A DNA stretch of 64,000 nucleotides from Mactromeris polynyma (Eukaryota > Mollusca > Bivalvia > Venerida > Mactridae), in the NCBI GenBank assembly GCA_032209605.1, contig JASFXZ010000005.1, positions 31,732,905 through 31,796,904 on the forward strand. Direction: 5' to 3'. The notes under the pieces were generated by a model. That model did not search any database, was not told the DNA's origin, and was given only the letters and a program-made list of their open reading frames with translations. The translations under genes were made by a program, and so were the position numbers. This document shows, piece after piece, positions 63,001 through 64,000 of the stretch. The stretch's first letter is position 1; every line of letters begins with the position of its first letter.

Positions 63001-63535
63001 ACGCCCTGGTTTGTTTGTTTCAGTGCTACAATACTCATTATTGCTTTTCCATTTTTCGAAACAAAGTATTCAGAACGTTGTATTTAGGGATCATGGAATC
63101 ACTCTGTTTGATTATACATTGTATGACAGTTGCATTGTCTTGATGTATCGTAATAATCAGACAGATTAACCTTATCCTGCTAACCTCTGTTATCACAGCT
63201 GACTTATTGTCTATATTATTATTAAAATTCCACTTTCATCACGTTAAGTAATGAAAGGACTCATAGTCTATGATTTACTCACAGAATTGATATATTCAGT
63301 GTATATTTATTTTTAACTATGATTTCAGTTACGTCTCGAGGATCGTGAGAGAGAGAATGCTGGCCTGACTCGTCAACTAGAGGGTACTCTCACTGATCTT
63401 AGACGACAACAAGAACAGACGAGAGACAAACAAGCTTCCAAGGAACGTACTTTACAGTCCAGGATCGTAGATCTGGAATCACAGTTGAGTCAAACTCGTG
63501 CAGAAGTTGCCAGAATTAAGAGGGAAAAAGAGGAG
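32905..63535 (+). CDS. ODF2: ODF2/cenexin (outer dense fiber protein 2), 17 coding exons visible, 3' end outside window
   Basis: Seventeen exons join in frame to 767 codons; vertebrate ODF2/cenexin is roughly 800-830, so the last coding part lies beyond 64000. The protein is a coiled-coil scaffold of mother-centriole distal and subdistal appendages, needed for ciliogenesis; a splice form builds sperm-tail outer dense fibres. Family landmarks seen: the cenexin-type N-terminus PVHVHVDDD/PIHVHVKQQ, LEIHTPRD and MEDLSTDEED, EKLMKKLIEVEVDGQSAAKH, LLLEKIADFEATNRTLRRLL plus REQHK, SSMESTRGHLQKELRMKEA, DKEALKKATR, SLENERLK, YENLVDEYKTQ, SQLADRLQELQPLPE, VARREEALHQN and ESQLSQTRAEVARIK. Nearly all of it after residue ~105 is heptad-rich coiled coil. 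Introns run from about 300 bp to 5.6 kb. A small extra exon between exons 2 and 3 cannot be excluded. Confidence 0.93.
33268..33390 (+). CDS. ODF2: ODF2 coding exon 2 (38-78)
   Basis: Acceptor AATTTCAG, donor GTAAGA, phase 0 at both ends. Basic, Ser-rich segment with STLASRARSKSPSTGLWVPP and SKVSWQ, comparable to the vertebrate basic linker ending in ...CKWE. Confidence 0.85.
33850..33948. repeat. 27-bp tandem repeat, ~3.5 copies
   Basis: ACCAACACTGAGTTACAGCA plus GTTTTGT starts at 33850, 33877 and 33904; the last copy is rearranged. Confidence 0.9.
35255..35722. repeat. 39-bp minisatellite, 12 copies
   Basis: Unit ACAGGGGTTCCACTATGGGC plus TGAGTCTCAAGGGTCATGT, 12 copies at exact 39-bp spacing. 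As 39 is 13 codons, both strands have long open frames (CTGVPLWAESQGS and a minus-strand counterpart); these are artefacts. It lies at one end of a larger element. Confidence 0.95.
35684..35852. repeat. GGGTC-type dispersed element with inverted ends, copy 1
   Basis: From AGGGGTTCCACTATGGGC through GTCATTTTGACCATTTTAT, GACCCTTCAGCCAGAATC and AAATTCCAGGGATCAAAGTG to GGGTCAAATGGAACCCCTAC. The ends GGGGTTCCA/TGGAACCCC are inverted. The minisatellite is an amplification of its left end. Confidence 0.75.
37876..38060. repeat. GGGTC-type dispersed element, copy 2
   Basis: Shares AGGGGTTCCACTGGCTGCTG, GACCCTTCAGCCAGAATC, GGGTCAAAATGTGGCAATTT and AATTCCTGGGATCATATGGT with copy 1, ending CAACCCCTGGAACTACT. 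It has a single left end, without amplification. A third partial end (GGGTCAAATGGAACCC) is at about 38366-38382. Confidence 0.75.
39025..39180 (+). CDS. ODF2: ODF2 coding exon 3 (79-130)
   Basis: Acceptor TATACACAG, donor GTACAT, phase 0. Encodes HRLEIHTPRDALRMEDLSTD and YENKIENLMYEVGTLKNE, a clear match to the family LEITPP...LSDLSTEDD block and the start of the coiled coil. Confidence 0.92.
39181..41241. other. ODF2 intron 3 (2.1 kb)
   Basis: No exon-like segment. TCCATTATAA plus flanks recurs at 40119 and 40151 with GCGAT words (TTACGCGATC, CGCGATG), a short 32-bp repeat that may be the end of a dispersed element. Confidence 0.4.
41242..41429 (+). CDS. ODF2: ODF2 coding exon 4 (131-193)
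   Basis: Acceptor TTTGTTCAG, donor GTAACA, phase 0 in and 2 out. Coiled coil containing SRRVLEEQEYEIEEY and SERENRILKQSM. A 25-bp minisatellite starts 26 nt after its end. Confidence 0.9.
41456..41780. repeat. 25-bp minisatellite, 13 copies
   Basis: Unit AGGGCTGATCTTAGCTGTCC plus CACAC, 13 almost identical copies (one with AGTGCTG), beginning 26 nt after the exon 4 donor. Confidence 0.95.
42400..42545 (+). repeat. SINE-like copy in ODF2 intron 4
   Basis: AGAGGTAATGGGTTTGAATT resembles a degenerate B box, and GAGTAAATACTGGTGAGTTA followed by CCTGGAAGTCATCATCTAG matches the body of the 44179-44340 copy. Confidence 0.5.
42610..42739 (+). CDS. ODF2: ODF2 coding exon 5 (193-236)
   Basis: Acceptor AATGCAG, donor GTAAAT, phase 2 in and 0 out. 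Encodes REREKLMKKLIEVEVDGQSA, matching the family ECLMSKLVEAEMDGAAAAK. Confidence 0.93.
43162..43368 (+). CDS. ODF2: ODF2 coding exon 6 (237-305)
   Basis: Acceptor CTGATCCAG, donor GTTAGT, phase 0. Contains KTKDLLLEKIADFEATNRTL and RRLLREQHKQ, the most conserved ODF2 block, and QRDLLIKRLAD. Confidence 0.95.
43369..45270. other. ODF2 intron 6 (1.9 kb)
   Basis: Contains the SINE-like copy at 44179. Near 45026-45070, ACATGTACTATAGAAGGGAT and AGAACTCATGACAAT resemble one arm of the palindromic elements at 51993 and 59425. No exon was recognised; the open frame 44840-45220 has no domain. Confidence 0.4.
44179..44340 (+). repeat. tRNA-derived SINE-like copy
   Basis: GGCACAGTGGTAGAGGGTAG resembles an A box and ATAGGTTTGAATCC a B box, about 45 bp apart, followed by a non-tRNA body (GAGTACTGGTTAGTAACCCA...GCCATCTAG) shared with 42400-42545. 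This is the layout of a tRNA-headed SINE. Confidence 0.6.
45271..45342 (+). CDS. ODF2: ODF2 coding exon 7 (306-329)
   Basis: Acceptor GTATTTACAG, donor GTAAGG, phase 0; 24 codons, RLKSELLDRDRMIAELRVQI. Matches the family RLLLLLQDKDKEVEELLQEI. Confidence 0.88.
45343..48290. other. ODF2 intron 7 (2.9 kb)
   Basis: No exon or large repeat recognised apart from the 12-bp array near its 3' end. Short open frames (45599-45829, 46772-46999) show nothing recognisable. Confidence 0.4.
48192..48246. repeat. 12-bp microsatellite-like array
   Basis: TGATGATGTCAC repeated about 4.5 times, ending ~45 bp before exon 8. Confidence 0.85.
48291..48407 (+). CDS. ODF2: ODF2 coding exon 8 (330-368)
   Basis: Acceptor TAAATATAG, donor GTATGT, phase 0. 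Encodes SSMESTRGHLQKELRMKEAD, matching the family KSMESMRGHLQAQLRSKEAE. Confidence 0.94.
48408..49300. other. ODF2 intron 8, 5' part
   Basis: AT-rich; no exon or element recognised before the tandem array that begins near 49310. Confidence 0.4.
49310..49599 (+). repeat. Tandem array reaching the exon 9 splice acceptor
   Basis: About six units of alternating length (~45 and ~60 bp) built on CTATTTGTATCTTCATTTTG, AAGAG and a (T/A)ATACATGxATGA(T/C)AT segment. The last unit ends TACTATTTGTATCTTCAG, i.e. the exon 9 acceptor itself; in the other units the AG is AT. Confidence 0.85.
49600..49715 (+). CDS. ODF2: ODF2 coding exon 9 (369-407)
   Basis: Acceptor TGTATCTTCAG, donor GTAATT, phase 0 in and 2 out. 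Ends AERDKEALKKATR (family GDRDKESLKKAIR). A tandem array runs right up to its acceptor. Confidence 0.93.
49716..50846. other. ODF2 intron 9 (1.1 kb)
   Basis: No recognised element or exon. A GC-richer patch near 50510-50600 (TCCCGGG-type words) has no assigned role. Confidence 0.35.
50847..51026 (+). CDS. ODF2: ODF2 coding exon 10 (407-467)
   Basis: Acceptor CCCTCCCAG, donor GTGAGT, phase 2 at both ends. Encodes EDRAEQLAADLLEKDAKFED and LEKSVKERSQSAAEN. Confidence 0.9.
51435..51551. repeat. 39-bp tandem repeat, three copies
   Basis: TAATGGTGTGGCCTGGTATA plus TACATGTATGTAAGTGCTG at 51435, 51474 and 51513, almost identical. Confidence 0.92.
51993..52106. repeat. Palindromic MITE-like element, copy in intron 10
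   Basis: GTTCTCTCCCTTTATCCCTT at the left mirrors AAGTGATAAAGGGAGAGAAC at the right, with inner TATATGCATATAGTACTATA sequence. The same design recurs at 59425-59547. Confidence 0.75.
52241..52376 (+). CDS. ODF2: ODF2 coding exon 11 (467-512)
   Basis: Acceptor GATATTACAG, donor GTATGA, phase 2 in and 0 out. Encodes IEELTARFHSKSSEVSGLSL then ENERLK (family LVERLHRQTAEYSAFKLENERLK). Confidence 0.93.
52377..53511. other. ODF2 intron 11 (1.1 kb)
   Basis: No element or extra exon recognised. Confidence 0.4.
53512..53622 (+). CDS. ODF2: ODF2 coding exon 12 (513-549)
   Basis: Acceptor ATGTACACAG, donor GTAGGT, phase 0. Encodes ADEELMQLRSNLKHYENLVD and EYKTQ (family VQQLKASVKNYEGMIDNYKSQ). Confidence 0.93.
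54098..54248. mobile_element. 151-bp pogo/Tigger-like MITE
   Basis: Starts CAGTCAGACCTCGTTC and ends AATAAACGAGGTCCGACCG, inverted repeats of about 20 bp, flanked by TA on both sides (54096-54097 and 54249-54250). Interior CATCGAGTCCATTAC has no coding capacity. Assignment to pogo/Tigger rests on the CAG termini and TA duplication. Confidence 0.7.
54987..55250. repeat. 86-bp tandem repeat, three copies plus partial
   Basis: CACTAATACAACATTACCAC begins at 54987, 55073 and 55159 (CACTAATA again at 55245). Each unit continues with GTGTGTAGCAGGCCTGGTAT and ACATATGTGACCCATATACC. Nearly identical copies. Confidence 0.92.
56163..56267 (+). CDS. ODF2: ODF2 coding exon 13 (550-584), GC donor
   Basis: Acceptor ATTTCCACAG; ends GAAAAG followed by GCAAGC, a GC-AG intron with otherwise ideal donor context (AAG|GCAAG). 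Encodes SRREVDETAFELHATKKDKE. The junction is supported because EFELEK|VKSQLADRLQ reproduces the family order at phase 0; no GT nearby gives a coherent continuation. Confidence 0.85.
56343..56387. repeat. Foldback fragment ATTACCTCCCTT / AAGGGAGGTAAT
   Basis: Twelve-base arms around ~20 bp. A further GTAACCTCCCTTCC lies at ~56306. AAGGGAG-GTAA ends are frequent in molluscan MITEs as I recall; family not determined. Confidence 0.5.
59425..59547. repeat. Palindromic MITE-like element, copy in intron 13
   Basis: GTCACGAGTTCTCTCCCTTT and ATTCCTTCTACAGTATATG at the left; TATAGAAGATATAAAGGGAG and GGATAAAGGGAGAGAACTTG plus TGAC at the right, where the arm is duplicated. Related to 51993-52106. Confidence 0.75.
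60454..60612 (+). CDS. ODF2: ODF2 coding exon 14 (585-637)
   Basis: Acceptor TTACTTCAG, donor GTTTGT, phase 0. Encodes SQLADRLQELQPLPEMLKNT and SERRNAENAKIIGDLTTK (family FQSQLADLQQLPDILKITEA). Confidence 0.94.
60613..61148. other. ODF2 intron 14 (0.5 kb)
   Basis: AT-rich; nothing recognised. Confidence 0.4.
61149..61249 (+). CDS. ODF2: ODF2 coding exon 15 (638-671)
   Basis: Acceptor CATTTCTAG, donor GTATTG, phase 0 in and 2 out. Coiled coil VDALTETIDKMKDRLQGSQT then MNERVVTMER. Confidence 0.88.
61250..62713. other. ODF2 intron 15 (1.5 kb)
   Basis: No element or exon recognised; the 114-codon frame at 61999-62343 is Cys/Phe-rich with no domain. Confidence 0.4.
62714..62795 (+). CDS. ODF2: ODF2 coding exon 16 (671-698)
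   Basis: Acceptor TTTCTTGCAG, donor GTAAGT, phase 2 in and 0 out. Encodes QNRELLTTVARREEALHQNN (family QNIEFLQVIAKREEAIHQSQ). Confidence 0.94.
63329..63535 (+). CDS. ODF2: ODF2 coding exon 17 (699-767)
   Basis: Acceptor TGATTTCAG, donor GTAAAT, phase 0. Encodes LRLEDRERENAGLTRQLEGT and IVDLESQLSQTRAEVARIKR. The next family block (RRYQSRLQDLKDRLEQSES-like) should follow beyond the window. Confidence 0.94.
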
Positions 63536-63689
63536 GTAAATATCTAATGGTCAAGTTTTAAGTAATAGCTTTTTTCAGTTACATTTGTCTTAAGGGATGT
63601 ATCTGCCTTGAAGAGTTTTTGTGTATACTTATTTATGCTCAATTTTAATGAATGCATTTATACTTAATTGAATCACACTCAATTTCACT

Positions 63690-63820
63690 TCCTGGAGAAC
63701 CCAGTGCTGGTGTCTTATGAGGAGGTCACAGGTGTGATCCTTACCTTTGCAGAACTTTAACCCACACCCTCAGGGTTGTGCTGTCAGTACCTTATCCATT
63801 TCGCCACAAGGCCATTTAGC
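63690..63820. repeat. Possible SINE-like copy in ODF2 intron 17
   Basis: GAGGAGGTCACAGGTGTGAT resembles a B box on the + strand, while the reverse complement TGGCGAAATGGATAAGGTAC resembles an A box. Orientation is unclear. Confidence 0.3.
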
Positions 63821-64000
63821 CTTGATGCTTTTGAAGAAAGTTAAATAACATAAGATTAAACAATGTTCTTATGTATGATTTGTATTGTACAGCAAATTTT
63901 GGAGGTTAATTCAATGAGAATACATCAACACTTGAGATTCTGGTCACTGATTTTTATTTCTGTACCTGTCGCAGCCAACTAGTAGATTGTTGGATGGTTG

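Overview
The window looks like nuclear DNA of a bilaterian animal, most probably a mollusc and perhaps a bivalve. It is AT-rich, genes are split into short exons by long GT-AG introns, and transposon debris and tandem arrays are dense. The molluscan guess rests on dispersed repeats of familiar molluscan style (a ~146-bp unit ending in AGGGCCATCATGGCCCT, and hairpins containing AAGGGAGATAACTC) and on two Mutator-like transposase families. No species is claimed.

Two host genes lie head to tail on the + strand. The first (6959-16617, 12 coding exons, 625 codons) is a complete SLC27A-type fatty-acid transport protein / very-long-chain acyl-CoA synthetase. All exon joins keep frame and the adenylate-forming motifs are present. 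The second (32905 to beyond 64000) is ODF2/cenexin. Seventeen coding exons (767 codons) are visible, from the cenexin-type HVHVD/HVHVK N-terminus to the late coiled coil; the last part lies outside the window. One of its introns uses a GC donor.

The most striking structure is at 3429-6950, just upstream of the SLC27A start. It is about 36 tandem copies of a 96-98 bp unit, each resembling the gene's own exon start: a TTTTACAG acceptor, the 5' UTR, the ATG and the first ~10 codons. Most array units also carry a GTATGT that the real exon lacks.

The 16 kb between the genes (16.8-32.9 kb) is a transposon graveyard, mostly on the minus strand. In order it holds: a deleted Tc1-type transposase with an intron-like 153-bp insert; a decayed MULE-like transposase with an internal 186-bp duplication; a LINE 3' end duplicated in tandem (715-bp period); exons of a second MULE-type transposase split by a nearly intact Tc1 element (TA target duplication, ~32-bp inverted repeats, one nonsense codon); and an RNase H-bearing LINE fragment. 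A 23-copy 29-bp minisatellite then ends about 270 bp before the ODF2 start codon.

ODF2 introns hold several more arrays (39, 25, 27, 12, ~45-60, 39 and 86 bp units), palindromic MITEs, a pogo-like MITE and tRNA-derived SINE-like copies. The two host genes have no evident functional link (lipid activation versus centriole/cilium structure). Coordinates of splice sites come from reading GT/AG signals, phase and family similarity; no transcript data were available.
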